Shown piece by piece: positions 1 through 5,965 of a stretch of DNA of 7,816 nucleotides. The DNA comes from Ruminococcaceae bacterium UBA1785 (GTDB taxonomy: Bacteria > Bacillota > Clostridia > Oscillospirales > Acutalibacteraceae): positions 5,940 to 13,755 of the forward strand of contig DCGF01000106.1 of the NCBI GenBank assembly GCA_002314555.1, read 5' to 3'. Both the position numbers and the translations under genes were made by a program. A model generated the notes under the pieces. That model did no database searches. It was not told the DNA's origin and saw only the letters and a list, made by a program, of their open reading frames with translations. Each line of letters opens with the position of its first letter. Within the stretch, counting starts at the first letter, position 1.

Positions 1-675
1 CCAAGGTGTTGTTGTCCAAGCGAGGTAGTATGCATCTTCACCTACTGCTTTAAAACGAACAATAGCAGAACGCTCTTTTAAATCTTTGTAGCCCTGTGCT
101 ACTTCGTGAGATGAGAGAGGTGTACCACAACGTGGGCAGTAAGGAACAATTTTAAAGCCCTTATACATAAGGCCTTTGTCATAAATCTGCTTAAGTGCCC
201 ACCACTCAGACTCGATAAAGTCGTTGTGATATGTTACATATGGGTTGTCCATATCGGCCCAGAAACCAACTGTGCCTGAGAAATCTTCCCACATGCCTTT
301 GTATTTCCAAACGTTCTCTTTACATTTTGTGATAAATGGCTCGAGACCGTAAGCTTCAATCTGTTCTTTTCCGTCTATGCCGATTTCTTTTTCTACTTCG
401 AGTTCTACTGGGAGACCGTGAGTGTCCCAACCGGCTTTTCTAGGAACGTAGTAGCCTTTCATCGTACGGTAACGAGGAATCATATCCTTAATAACACGAG
501 TTAAAACGTGACCGATGTGAGGCTTGCCGTTTGCTGTAGGTGGTCCATCATAAAATACGTAAGAAGGACCTTTTACTTCTTCTGTTTTTTCAAAGATCTG
601 TGCTTCTTTCCAGAACTTTGCTGTCTCTTTTTCGCGCTCAACAAAATTGAGCTCTGTTGATACTTTTTTGTACAT
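1..675 (-). CDS. ileS: Isoleucyl-tRNA synthetase, N-terminal part (IleS2-like), truncated by the window edge
   Basis: Charges tRNA-Ile with isoleucine in the cytoplasm. It is a class Ia synthetase. Translating the minus strand from the ATG at 675-673 gives 225 uninterrupted residues that run off the window at position 1; the full protein is usually about 1,030-1,050 residues. Visible signatures are YDGPPTANG (42-50), the class I HIGH motif in KPHIGHVLT (51-59), GWDTHGLPVE (82-91), PYCPRCGTPLSSHE (178-191) and, at the very edge, AWTTTPW (219-225), where the editing domain begins. Wording such as YDGPPTANG, IKDMIPRYRTMKGYYVP and PRCGTPLS is that of the eukaryote/archaea-like IleS2 branch, not the E. 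coli-type IleS1. The start is supported by an AGGAGG at 688-683 with a 7-nt spacer. It diverges from cysK. I see no T-box in its roughly 60-nt leader. Identity is near certain; the IleS2 assignment is a reading of motifs. Confidence 0.97.
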   Translation of the reverse strand, partial: MYKKVSTELNFVEREKETAKFWKEAQIFEKTEEVKGPSYVFYDGPPTANGKPHIGHVLTRVIKDMIPRYRTMKGYYVPRKAGWDTHGLPVELEVEKEIGIDGKEQIEAYGLEPFITKCKENVWKYKGMWEDFSGTVGFWADMDNPYVTYHNDFIESEWWALKQIYDKGLMYKGFKIVPYCPRCGTPLSSHEVAQGYKDLKERSAIVRFKAVGEDAYYLAWTTTPW

Positions 676-740
676 TCTCGTACCTCCTAAGAGCGATGCC
701 TTTATCTTCGACACGGCCCTTTTATTATTAAAGCAAAAAG

Positions 741-769
741 AGTTTAACATAATACCTTTAAATGGTCAA
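741..769 (-). promoter_or_regulatory. Predicted sigma-A promoter of ileS
   Basis: On the minus strand, -35 TTGACC (769-764) is followed after exactly 17 bp by TAAACT (746-741), a 4/6 match to TATAAT. Transcription would start near 735, leaving a leader of about 60 nt before the ileS ATG. That leader is too short for a T-box riboswitch, and it lacks the GGTGG-type T-box core. Predicted from sequence only. Confidence 0.6.
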
Positions 770-776
770 ACATAAA

Positions 777-805
777 TTGACATAAGGTGTATTCGCTAGT
801 AAAAT
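777..805 (+). promoter_or_regulatory. Predicted sigma-A promoter of cysK
   Basis: A perfect -35 TTGACA (777-782) and -10 TAAAAT (800-805) are separated by 17 bp. Transcription should begin near 812, about 23 nt before the cysK ATG at 835. The -35 lies only 7 bp from the divergent ileS -35. The promoter also argues against the upstream in-frame GTG at 787 as start codon, because that codon lies inside the spacer. Confidence 0.75.
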
Positions 806-834
806 TTATTTATCTTAGAAATGAGGAAAACTTA

Positions 835-1761
835 ATGATTATTTTTAATTCAATTACAGAACTTATTGGTAATACACCGCTTTTTAAGCCTGAAAACTAT
901 ATGAGGGCTCATGGTTGCTGCGCAAATCTTTTGTTAAAGCTAGAGTACTTAAATCCTGCTGGATCTATTAAAGATAGGGCAGCGCTCTCGATGATAGAAG
1001 ATGCTGAAAAATCAGGTCGACTTAAACCAGGAGGAACAATCATTGAACCTACTTCTGGAAACACTGGAATTGGCCTTGCTGCAATAGCAGCATCACGTGG
1101 ATATAGGGCTGTTATTGTGATGCCGGATTCCATGTCTGTCGAGCGTCAAAAACTTATGAGGGTGTATGGTGCTTTAGTGGTATTGACCCCTGGTTCTGAA
1201 GGCATGGCAGGTGCTATAAAACGTGCAGAAGAACTTCAAAAAGACACTGAAGGTTCAATAATTGCTGGACAGTTTGTAAACTCTGCAAATCCTGATGCAC
1301 ACATCAAAACAACTGGCCCAGAAATATGGGAAGATACTGATGGAGAAGTTGATATCCTTGTTGCCGGAGTGGGTACAGGTGGAACGATAACAGGTGTTGG
1401 CAAATACCTTAAAGAGAAGAATAAAGATATAAAAATTGTTGCAGTAGAGCCAGAGACATCTCCGCTACTTTCAAAGGGTGTGGCTGGAAAGCATGGTCTT
1501 CAGGGAATAGGCGCAAATTTTGTTCCTGAAATTCTTGATAAGGATATAATTGATGAGATTATAACTGTCTCTGACGAAAAGGCTTATGAAGCTGGCCGTG
1601 AAATGGCAACAAGAGAAGGAATACTCGTAGGTATTACATCTGGAGCCGCACTTTTCGCTGCAAAAGAACTTTCAAAGCGAGCTGAAAATGCCGGAAAAAA
1701 TATTGTTGTAATAATGCCAGACACAGGAGACAGATATCTTTCTACTCCAATGTTTGAATAA
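835..1761 (+). CDS. cysK: Cysteine synthase A (O-acetylserine sulfhydrylase)
   Basis: PLP-dependent enzyme making L-cysteine and acetate from O-acetyl-L-serine and sulfide, the last step of cysteine synthesis, in the cytoplasm. The protein has 308 residues, normal for CysK. In order: ELIGNTPLF (9-17), NPAGSIKDR (40-48) with K46 as the expected PLP Schiff-base lysine, the substrate loop PTSGNTG (72-78), the PLP-phosphate loop GVGTGGT (178-184), GIGANFVPEI (224-233), SGAA (269-272) and the C-terminal PDTGDRYLST (295-304). I chose the ATG at 835: it has a GAGGA (823-827) with a 7-nt spacer, and the protein begins where family members do. The longer frame opening at GTG 787 would start inside the promoter. 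No terminator follows, so readthrough into metQ is possible. A cystathionine beta-synthase or O-phosphoserine-using variant is less likely, as the motifs fit classic CysK. Confidence 0.95.
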   Translation: MIIFNSITELIGNTPLFKPENYMRAHGCCANLLLKLEYLNPAGSIKDRAALSMIEDAEKSGRLKPGGTIIEPTSGNTGIGLAAIAASRGYRAVIVMPDSMSVERQKLMRVYGALVVLTPGSEGMAGAIKRAEELQKDTEGSIIAGQFVNSANPDAHIKTTGPEIWEDTDGEVDILVAGVGTGGTITGVGKYLKEKNKDIKIVAVEPETSPLLSKGVAGKHGLQGIGANFVPEILDKDIIDEIITVSDEKAYEAGREMATREGILVGITSGAALFAAKELSKRAENAGKNIVVIMPDTGDRYLSTPMFE

Positions 1762-1790
1762 TTGACTTTTCTTCCATTATTAGATAAAAT
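1762..1790 (+). promoter_or_regulatory. Predicted sigma-A promoter of metQNI
   Basis: -35 TTGACT (1762-1767) begins on the base after the cysK stop codon. After 17 bp comes -10 TAAAAT (1785-1790), identical to the cysK -10. Transcription would start near 1797, giving a leader of about 40 nt. That is far too short for a SAM (S-box) riboswitch, which often precedes methionine transport genes in Firmicutes. Confidence 0.7.
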
Positions 1791-1793
1791 CTA
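1781..1793. promoter_or_regulatory. Inverted repeat overlapping the metQ -10 box (candidate operator)
   Basis: TAGAT-AAA-ATCTA is a perfect 5-bp inverted repeat around 3 bp, and the -10 hexamer lies inside it. A protein bound here would block RNA polymerase. The cysK promoter carries a very similar stretch at 797-811. AT-rich promoter DNA makes chance palindromes common, so confidence is modest. Confidence 0.35.
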
Positions 1794-1804
1794 TTTCGAT
1801 ATTT

Positions 1805-1820
1805 ATTGATATTAATCAAT
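1805..1820. promoter_or_regulatory. Inverted repeat in the metQ leader
   Basis: ATTGAT-ATTA-ATCAAT is a perfect 6-bp inverted repeat with a 4-bp centre, at about +9 to +24 of the predicted transcript and ending 3 nt before the AAGGAG ribosome binding site (1824-1829). It could be an operator for a dimeric repressor or a weak RNA hairpin; AT-only stems of this size are not very stable in RNA. Confidence 0.35.
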
Positions 1821-1837
1821 GAAAAGGAGATATTAAA

Positions 1838-2689
1838 ATGAAAAGAATTATTGCTCTTGTACTTGCACTTGTTCTTTGCTTCAGCCTTGCAGCTTGTGGC
1901 GCTGGCTCAGCTAAGAAAGGCGTAACAATCGGTATCCCTAACGATCCAACAAATGAAGCACGTGCACTCGCACTTCTTGAGAGTCTCGGATACATCACTC
2001 TTAAGGATTTAGAGGGTGACGATGTTCAGGCAACAGTACTTGATGTTGTTGAGAATCCATACAACATCACATTCAAAGAGGTTGAGGCTGCTCAGCTTCC
2101 ATCAGTACTTCAGGATATGGATTACGCTATCATCAACTCAAACTATGCTATTTCAGCTGGTATTTCTCCAATTACAACAGAGGGTACAGATGTTTCTTAT
2201 CCTAACATCATCGTTGTAAAAGAGGGAAATGAGGATCTTCCAAAGATTAAGGCTCTTGTTGCCGCTATCAACAGCCAGGAAGTAGTAGACTTTATTGAAA
2301 AGACATATGCTGGTGCTGTAGTTTGTGACCTTGAAAATGTAACAGCAGATGGTAAAGATGCAGAGGTTGATTATGCAGCTCTTAAGGGCGAAACTATCAC
2401 AATTGCAGCATCACCAACACCTCACTGTGACATCTTAAAGATTGCAAAGGATATCCTTGCAAAGTATGATATCACTCTTGATATTAAGGAATACACAGAC
2501 TACGTTCAGCCAAACAACGTTGTTGAGGCAGGCGAAGTTGATGCTAACTACTTCCAGCATATTCCTTATCTTGAGAACTTCAACGCAGAGAACGGCACAC
2601 ACCTTGTTTCTGTTCTCAAAGTTCATCACGAGCCAATGGGCATCTACAGTGCAACAAACGAAACACTTGATGCTATCAAAGGCGAATAA
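1838..2689 (+). CDS. metQ: MetQ/NlpA-family methionine-binding lipoprotein, circularly permuted
   Basis: Substrate-binding lipoprotein that should capture methionine outside the membrane and deliver it to MetNI. It has 283 residues. Residues 1-20 are a lipoprotein signal peptide (MKR, hydrophobic core, lipobox LAAC, C20 lipidated). All NlpA-family blocks are present but in swapped order. IPNDPTN (33-39), DVVENP (69-74), EAAQLP (83-88), INSNYA (99-104), SYPNIIV (120-126) and AGAVV (158-162) form the usual C-terminal half. After a linker (163-186) come TIAASPTPH (188-196), DYVQPN (221-226), DANYFQHIPYL (235-245) and EPMGIYS (265-271), the usual N-terminal half. In E. coli MetQ the DYV block precedes PNDPTN. 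N123 aligns with the ligand-related Asn of the usual SPYxN motif. Length is normal and no block is lost, so the protein is probably functional. The start has AAGGAG (1824-1829) with an 8-nt spacer. Methionine is inferred from MetN's NIL domain; another sulfur amino acid is possible. Confidence 0.9.
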   Translation: MKRIIALVLALVLCFSLAACGAGSAKKGVTIGIPNDPTNEARALALLESLGYITLKDLEGDDVQATVLDVVENPYNITFKEVEAAQLPSVLQDMDYAIINSNYAISAGISPITTEGTDVSYPNIIVVKEGNEDLPKIKALVAAINSQEVVDFIEKTYAGAVVCDLENVTADGKDAEVDYAALKGETITIAASPTPHCDILKIAKDILAKYDITLDIKEYTDYVQPNNVVEAGEVDANYFQHIPYLENFNAENGTHLVSVLKVHHEPMGIYSATNETLDAIKGE

Positions 2690-2704
2690 TTAATTAAAAT
2701 AGTG

Positions 2705-2731
2705 TCGCCGGCCACTTTTCGTGGTCGGCGA
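2705..2731 (+). promoter_or_regulatory. Intercistronic hairpin between metQ and metN
   Basis: TCGCCGGCCAC (2705-2715) pairs with GTGGTCGGCGA (2721-2731) across a TTTTC loop: 11 bp, all Watson-Crick except one G-U (2711/2725). It is strikingly GC-rich for this region. No T-run follows (AATTAATC), so it is unlikely to be a full terminator. Hairpins after binding-protein genes in ABC operons typically protect the upstream mRNA from 3' decay or partly attenuate transcription, giving excess binding protein over MetNI. That role is inferred here. Confidence 0.8.
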
Positions 2732-2756
2732 ATTAATCTATTTAGGTGGGACAAAA

Positions 2757-3782
2757 ATGATTGAAATTAAAAACCTGACCAAAACTTTTAATGCTAGGAA
2801 TGGTGAGAATAGAACTGTAGAGGCACTAAAAAATGTCAACCTCACTATATCTGATGGAAGCATATATGGCATCATCGGTATGTCTGGCGCCGGAAAAAGT
2901 ACTTTGGTACGCTGCATAAACATGTTGGAACGCCCAACAGAGGGCTCTGTCATTATTGATGGGGTTGATATGGGCGCGCTTAAAGAGAAAGAACTTCGAG
3001 CAAAACGCAAAGAAGTTACTATGATTTTCCAAAGCTTCAATTTGCTTATGCAACGCACATGTCTTAAAAATATCTGTTTCCCACTTGAACTTGTAGGTGT
3101 AAAAAAGGCTGATGCTGAGAAGAGAGCTATGGAGCTTCTTGAAATAGTTGGCCTTCCTGATAAGGCAAATGCGTATCCAGCTCAGCTCTCTGGTGGTCAG
3201 CAGCAGCGTATCGCTATTGCTCGTGCACTTGCTACAAATCCAAAGGTGTTGCTCTGTGACGAGGCCACATCGGCACTTGATCCAAAGACAACACATCAGA
3301 TTCTTGAACTTATCAAAGATATTAATAAAAAACTTGGAATCACATGTATAGTAATCACACATCAAATGTCTGTTGTAGAGGAGATCTGTGACAGAGTGGC
3401 GATTTTAGAAAACGGTGAAGTTGTAGAAGAGGGCGAAGTTACTGACATCTTCTCACATCCAAAGTCATCTGCAGCTCGTCATTTAGTTTATCCGGATGGT
3501 GGTGTTAACCCAGACATCTTAGCGTTAAGGGAAGGTGAGCAGCGCGTTCGCGTAGTGTTTAATGGTGCTGTCGCTACAGAACGTCCTTTAATTGCACAAC
3601 TTGCTATTGATCTTGGCATCGAGGCTTCCATCCTTGGCGCCAGCACAAAGTCCATAGGCGAACGCGCTTATGGTAATATGATTCTTGGAATTATGGGCTC
3701 TAAAGAAAAGATGCTTCGTGCCAAAGAATATTTAGAGGCCGTGCCTGATGTAATTGTTGAGGAGGTGGAGAACGATGCTTAG
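2757..3782 (+). CDS. metN: Methionine ABC transporter ATP-binding protein with C-terminal NIL domain
   Basis: Cytoplasmic ATPase driving methionine uptake through MetI. It has 341 residues, the usual size for MetN. The ABC domain shows Walker A GMSGAGKST (41-49), Q-loop Q92 in FQSFNLL, signature LSGGQ (144-148), Walker B VLLCDE (164-169) and H-loop H202. Residues about 263-336 form the ACT-like NIL domain, which in E. coli MetN binds cytoplasmic methionine and shuts the transporter down (transinhibition). Its presence is the main reason to call the system a methionine rather than a generic polar amino-acid importer. The start at 2757 is chosen because AGGTGG (2744-2749) lies 7 nt upstream and MIEIKNLTK is the normal N-terminus; the frame stays open further upstream, but through the intercistronic hairpin. 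The 3' end overlaps metI by 8 bp. Confidence 0.95.
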   Translation: MIEIKNLTKTFNARNGENRTVEALKNVNLTISDGSIYGIIGMSGAGKSTLVRCINMLERPTEGSVIIDGVDMGALKEKELRAKRKEVTMIFQSFNLLMQRTCLKNICFPLELVGVKKADAEKRAMELLEIVGLPDKANAYPAQLSGGQQQRIAIARALATNPKVLLCDEATSALDPKTTHQILELIKDINKKLGITCIVITHQMSVVEEICDRVAILENGEVVEEGEVTDIFSHPKSSAARHLVYPDGGVNPDILALREGEQRVRVVFNGAVATERPLIAQLAIDLGIEASILGASTKSIGERAYGNMILGIMGSKEKMLRAKEYLEAVPDVIVEEVENDA

Positions 3783-4482
3783 TAAAGCTTTCACTGCCGA
3801 GGCTTGGAATGAAGCTGTTGCTATAATCCAAAGCGAATTCGGTCTTGCAGTTTGGGAAACTCTCTATGTAACTGTTCTCGCAACTGCTCTTGCTATTATC
3901 ATTGGTCTTCCTCTTGGCGTACTTTTAGTAGTTGGTGAGAAGAACGGTGTCCTTCCTCTACCAAAGTGGTTCATGGCAATACTTGGAGCATTTATCAACA
4001 TTCTCCGTTCGGTTCCATTCCTTATTTTGATGATTCTCGTTATTCCGCTTACACGTGCTATTGTTGGAACATCAGTAGGTACTATGGCATCTGTTGTGCC
4101 TCTTGTTATTGCGGCTTTTCCGTTTATAGCTAGACTTGTTGAGAGTTCTCTTCGCGAAGTGAACCCTAATATAATCGAGATGGCTCAGAGCACAGGTGCT
4201 TCGCCATTCCAAATTATTTGGAAAGTAATGATTCCAGAATCTGTACCGTCGTTAATTTCAAACGCCACTATTGCTATCACAACAATTCTTGGTTATTCAG
4301 CGATGTCTGGCATTATCGGAGGCGGCGGACTCGGAAAAATCGCTATAAACTACGGTTATTATAGGTATAAATACCTTGTAATGTTTATAGCAGTAATCCT
4401 CCTCGTCCTCATCGTAGAAATCTTCCAAAGAATAGGCACAAAGCTCGCAGTGAAGAGCGATAAGAGACTTAAGAACAAGTGA
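3775..4482 (+). CDS. metI: Methionine ABC transporter permease
   Basis: Inner-membrane channel subunit that pairs with MetN. It has 235 residues, close to the usual 217-235. Five hydrophobic segments are visible at about 27-54, 66-92, 104-118, 158-180 and 198-218, matching the five-helix MetI fold. The cytoplasmic coupling (EAA) loop is at about 124-155, with EMAQSTGAS (135-143) including the conserved glycine G141 and ending in IPESVPSLI. IGGGGLGKIA (181-190) is typical of MetI. I chose the ATG at 3775, inside the last codons of metN, because AGGAGGTGG (3760-3768) lies 6 nt upstream. The frame also opens earlier, but without this spacing. The overlap suggests translational coupling for matched MetN/MetI amounts. 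Last gene of its operon. Confidence 0.95.
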   Translation: MLSKAFTAEAWNEAVAIIQSEFGLAVWETLYVTVLATALAIIIGLPLGVLLVVGEKNGVLPLPKWFMAILGAFINILRSVPFLILMILVIPLTRAIVGTSVGTMASVVPLVIAAFPFIARLVESSLREVNPNIIEMAQSTGASPFQIIWKVMIPESVPSLISNATIAITTILGYSAMSGIIGGGGLGKIAINYGYYRYKYLVMFIAVILLVLIVEIFQRIGTKLAVKSDKRLKNK

Positions 4483-4483
4483 T

Positions 4484-4510
4484 AAAGAGGGCGCAAAAGC
4501 GCCTTCTTTT
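4484..4510 (+). terminator. Rho-independent terminator after metI
   Basis: AAAGAGGGCGC (4484-4494) pairs with GCGCCTTCTTT (4499-4509) around an AAAA loop: 11 bp with one G-U. The T-rich 3' arm runs into TTTTAT. It starts 2 bp after the metI stop codon and separates the transporter operon from the amino-sugar operon. Confidence 0.8.
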
Positions 4511-4521
4511 ATGCCTTGGTT

Positions 4522-4538
4522 TATAACGTTATATAACG
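4522..4538. promoter_or_regulatory. Overlapping palindromes upstream of the glmM promoter (candidate operator)
   Basis: Two perfect 12-bp palindromes overlap: TATAACGTTATA (4522-4533) and CGTTATATAACG (4527-4538). The same stretch contains a direct repeat of TATAACG (4522-4528 and 4532-4538) with a 10-bp period, one helical turn. It ends 5 bp before the -35 box, a position suiting an activator or repressor dimer. The GntR-family protein at 7402 is a candidate binder, but the site does not match the simple HutC-type GTnTAnAC consensus exactly. Confidence 0.45.
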
Positions 4539-4543
4539 ACTTG

Positions 4544-4571
4544 TTGACACGTGACTTTTAATGTATATAAT
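4544..4571 (+). promoter_or_regulatory. Predicted strong sigma-A promoter of the glmM operon
   Basis: Perfect consensus -35 TTGACA (4544-4549) and perfect -10 TATAAT (4566-4571) with a 16-bp spacer. Transcription should start near 4578, about 29 nt before glmM. A fully consensus pair suggests high constitutive output unless repressed. Confidence 0.85.
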
Positions 4572-4606
4572 GAAGGTGTAATTTGTAATGAAAGGGGCTC
4601 AAAATA

Positions 4607-5965
4607 ATGGGTAAATATTTTGGCACTGATGGTTTTAGAGGTAAGGCTGGCGTTGATTTGACAGCAGAGCACGCATTTAAAATTGGTCGTTACCTCGGCT
4701 ACTATTACGGAAAAAAGCACGAAGGCGCAAAGATTGTAATTGGTAAGGATACTAGACTTTCTTCATATACATATGAGGCAGCGCTCGCATCAGGTATCAC
4801 AGCATCAGGCTGTGACGCATACCTTCTTCACGTTACAACAACACCTTCTGTTTCATTTATTACTAGAACAGAAAACTTTGATTGTGGTGTTATGATTTCA
4901 GCATCACATAATCCTTTCTATGATAACGGTATCAAACTTATGAATGATAACGGTGAAAAGATGGATGATGATCTTCAGGATGAAATCGAGAAATATATCG
5001 ATGGCGAAATCCCTGAGATTCCATTTGCATCAGAAGATAAGATTGGTAAGACAATCGACTTCTATAATGGTCGTAACCGCTATATCGGATACCTTACAAA
5101 TCTCTCAACAAAGAGCTTTGAAAACTGCAAAGTCGGTCTTGACTGTGCAAACGGTGCTTCTTGGATGATTGCAAACTCAGTATTCCAGGCACTTGGTGCA
5201 AAGACATATGTAATTAATAACGAACCAACAGGTACTAACATTAATAAGGATGCTGGTTCAACTCATATCGATGGACTTAGAAAGTTTGTTGTAGAAAACA
5301 ACCTTGATGTAGGTTTTGCATTTGACGGCGACGCTGATAGATGTCTTGCAGTTGATGAACTTGGTAATGAGATCAACGGTGACGTTATCATGTATATCGC
5401 TGCTAAGTACTTAAAGGCTCATGGACAGCTTCCTTCAAATACAGTTGTAACAACAATCATGTCAAACTTCGGTCTTTATAAGGCACTTGATAAGTGTGGC
5501 ATCGGATATGAGAAGACAGCTGTTGGTGACCGTTATGTTTATGAAAACATGAAGGCATACGATCACATGATCGGTGGCGAACAGTCAGGTCACATTATCT
5601 TCCGTAAATATGCTCATACAGGTGACGGTCTCATCACAGCTATTATGATGATGAACATCCTTGTTGATACACAGCTTCCTCTTTCAGTTTTGGCGTCAGA
5701 CGTAAGAATGTACCCACAGGTGCTTAAGAACGTTGTTGTAGATGACAAAGACGGAACACTGAACGACCCAGCAGTTATGGATGCAGTTAACCAGTGCACA
5801 AAAGAACTTGGTGACAATGGTCGTGTTCTTCTTCGTAAGTCTGGCACAGAGCCACTTCTTAGAGTTATGGCTGAAGCAGGTTCTGACAAAGAATGTGAAG
5901 AGAAAGTTGATTTCATCATTGATTCAATGAAGAAATCAGGACATTTAATTGAGGTAAGAAAATAA
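4607..5965 (+). CDS. glmM: Phosphoglucosamine mutase
   Basis: Interconverts glucosamine-6-phosphate and glucosamine-1-phosphate in the cytoplasm, on the route to UDP-GlcNAc for peptidoglycan. It has 452 residues, typical for GlmM (about 445-450). Four signatures of the alpha-D-phosphohexomutase fold are in order: the phosphoserine loop ISASHNP (97-103) with catalytic S100, the Mg-binding loop DGDADR (240-245), the sugar loop GGEQSGH (323-329) and the phosphate loop RKSGTEP (410-416). The N-terminus KYFGTDGFRG and the Q in GGEQSGH point to GlmM rather than phosphomannomutase or phosphoglucomutase, which usually have GGEESGH. The start has AAGGGG (4592-4597) with a 9-nt spacer. First gene of the operon; its stop overlaps the next start codon. 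No glmS is in the window. Confidence 0.94.
   Translation: MGKYFGTDGFRGKAGVDLTAEHAFKIGRYLGYYYGKKHEGAKIVIGKDTRLSSYTYEAALASGITASGCDAYLLHVTTTPSVSFITRTENFDCGVMISASHNPFYDNGIKLMNDNGEKMDDDLQDEIEKYIDGEIPEIPFASEDKIGKTIDFYNGRNRYIGYLTNLSTKSFENCKVGLDCANGASWMIANSVFQALGAKTYVINNEPTGTNINKDAGSTHIDGLRKFVVENNLDVGFAFDGDADRCLAVDELGNEINGDVIMYIAAKYLKAHGQLPSNTVVTTIMSNFGLYKALDKCGIGYEKTAVGDRYVYENMKAYDHMIGGEQSGHIIFRKYAHTGDGLITAIMMMNILVDTQLPLSVLASDVRMYPQVLKNVVVDDKDGTLNDPAVMDAVNQCTKELGDNGRVLLRKSGTEPLLRVMAEAGSDKECEEKVDFIIDSMKKSGHLIEVRK

Noticed and set aside
787..834. Longer cysK reading from GTG at 787 adding 16 residues
   Set aside because: The GTG lies inside the predicted promoter spacer (777-805) and the extra residues do not match CysK N-termini. 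ATG 835 has a well-placed GAGGA site.
1762..1837. SAM (S-box) riboswitch or other methionine riboswitch before metQ
   Set aside because: The gap is 76 bp and the predicted leader about 40 nt, with only small AT-rich inverted repeats; there is no room for the multi-helix aptamer.
2721..2756. Longer metN reading starting at 2721
   Set aside because: It would begin in the 3' arm of the intercistronic hairpin and lacks a ribosome binding site. ATG 2757 has AGGTGG and the family N-terminus.
2690..2756. Hairpin after metQ as a true Rho-independent terminator
   Set aside because: No T-tract follows the stem (AATTAATC), and metN and metI lack a visible promoter of their own, so the operon must read through.
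2826..3365. 179-codon minus-strand open frame inside metN
   Set aside because: It is fully antisense to a clear ABC ATPase, has no family resemblance and is explained by the codon use of metN.
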